Assembly (NCBI RefSeq): GCF_017921835.1
Contig: NZ_JAGEMN010000001.1
Location: 1,605,874-1,669,873, forward strand
Source of the DNA: Sporosarcina sp. 6E9
GTDB taxonomy: Bacteria; Bacillota; Bacilli; Bacillales_A; Planococcaceae
Length of the DNA: 64,000 nucleotides
Direction: 5' to 3'
Under the pieces are notes generated by a model that was not told the DNA's origin, did not search any database, and worked only from the letters and a program-made list of their open reading frames with translations. Shown piece by piece: positions 63,639-64,000 of this stretch; within the stretch, counting starts at the first letter, position 1; every line of letters begins with the position of its first letter. The position numbers were made by a program, and so were the translations under genes.

Positions 63639-64000
63639 TCATTCATTCAAATGACTTGCAAGCCAATTTACAGAAGCAAGCATGCCTGACCTGGTCACCG
63701 CATGGGATGCATATTTATCAGTCACAAAACTTAGTCGGTCAGGAACAGCGGCATAGTCAGCTTTTACAGCTTGATAAAACTTATATGTCGGTTTATAAGG
63801 AACAACTGGATCATTTTTTCCGTGCCAGAAGAATAGCGGTCTTTGATTCAATACAGACTGATTTTTTGTAATATCAAATACAGCTAAATCAGTGAACAAT
63901 TTCTCTCGTTCATTTTTGGTCACAGGCAATTTAAATCCTTCTGATTCAAATTGTTTGATTTGAGCTTTTGCTAATTCTACAAATCCAGCCGCACCCATCA
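63639..64000 (-). CDS. yitV: Alpha/beta-hydrolase esterase YitV, N-terminus cut by window edge
   Basis: The last about 120 residues of an esterase like B. subtilis YitV. The catalytic aspartate (WHGKNDPVVPY) and histidine (YASHAVTRSG) are visible; the nucleophile serine lies beyond the window. The frame is open to base 64000, so the true start is outside. Its place upstream of yitW matches B. subtilis yitV-yitW. Confidence 0.8.
   Translation of the reverse strand, partial: MGAAGFVELAKAQIKQFESEGFKLPVTKNEREKLFTDLAVFDITKNQSVLNQRPLFFWHGKNDPVVPYKPTYKFYQAVKADYAAVPDRLSFVTDKYASHAVTRSGMLASVNWLASHLNE

Overview
The window is about 40% GC and comes from an endospore-forming, low-GC Gram-positive. It is most likely a Planococcaceae member close to Sporosarcina. 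The protein set and gene order track the Bacillus subtilis yku/ykv and yjb/yjc neighbourhoods: fadH, darB, ykyB, ykwC, kinase-mhqR, ykoY, yjcFGH, spoVIF, cotZ, prpE-yjbO-nadK-sasB-yjbL, yjbI-spxH-pepF-coiA-mecA-spx, trpS, fabF-fabH and yitW-yitV. Several traits are less Bacillus-like: murE sits beside prfC instead of in a cell-division cluster, a ClpB lacks its N-domain, and there is a RoxS/RsaE-type sRNA between spxH and pepF. I see no prophage, insertion sequence or CRISPR array; this is core chromosome.

Left part (1-30 kb): a cut-off exported protein; an MFS exporter with its LysR regulator; the c-di-AMP sensor DarB; FadR-controlled fadH; ykyB and ykwC; a Spo0E-like/MoxR/DUF58/DUF4129 operon; an MhqR-like regulator beside a soluble PAS histidine kinase; a Ktr-type potassium channel subunit; ykoY behind a yybP-ykoY manganese riboswitch; an RND efflux pump; prfC, murE and an M42 peptidase; an aldehyde dehydrogenase; a Gfo/Idh oxidoreductase; an AlkA-like glycosylase; and a lone tRNA-Val gene with its own strong promoter and terminator.

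Middle part (30-45 kb): a PQQ-sugar-dehydrogenase-like protein and a membrane protein; a roughly 500-nt intergenic region that looks like a large structured non-coding RNA on the minus strand (the main discovery candidate); yutG; yjcH-yjcG-yjcF; a sporulation block (spoVIF, a YjcZ-family small protein, spoVAE-spoVAD-spoVAC with a YhcN/YlaJ lipoprotein behind a sigma-G promoter, cotZ, a CotO-like gene); mgtE; prpE; and the yjbL-sasB-nadK-yjbO operon, followed by the haemoglobin/SpxH pair.

Right part (45-64 kb): RoxS with a Rex-like operator; pepF, coiA, mecA and spx (SpxH, MecA and Spx belong to the ClpXP/ClpCP proteolysis circuit); a secreted glycoside-hydrolase-like protein; trpS behind a tryptophan T-box; a mannose module (manA, manR, manP); FapR-controlled fabH with fabF; a CtsR-controlled N-domain-less clpB; yitW; and the cut-off esterase yitV. 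Ion and second-messenger themes recur (DarB, Ktr, YkoY, MgtE, SasB). Most transcription units end in clear hairpin-plus-T terminators, many of them bidirectional between convergent genes. All identifications come from reading the sequence and from recall of protein families; no database search was run.
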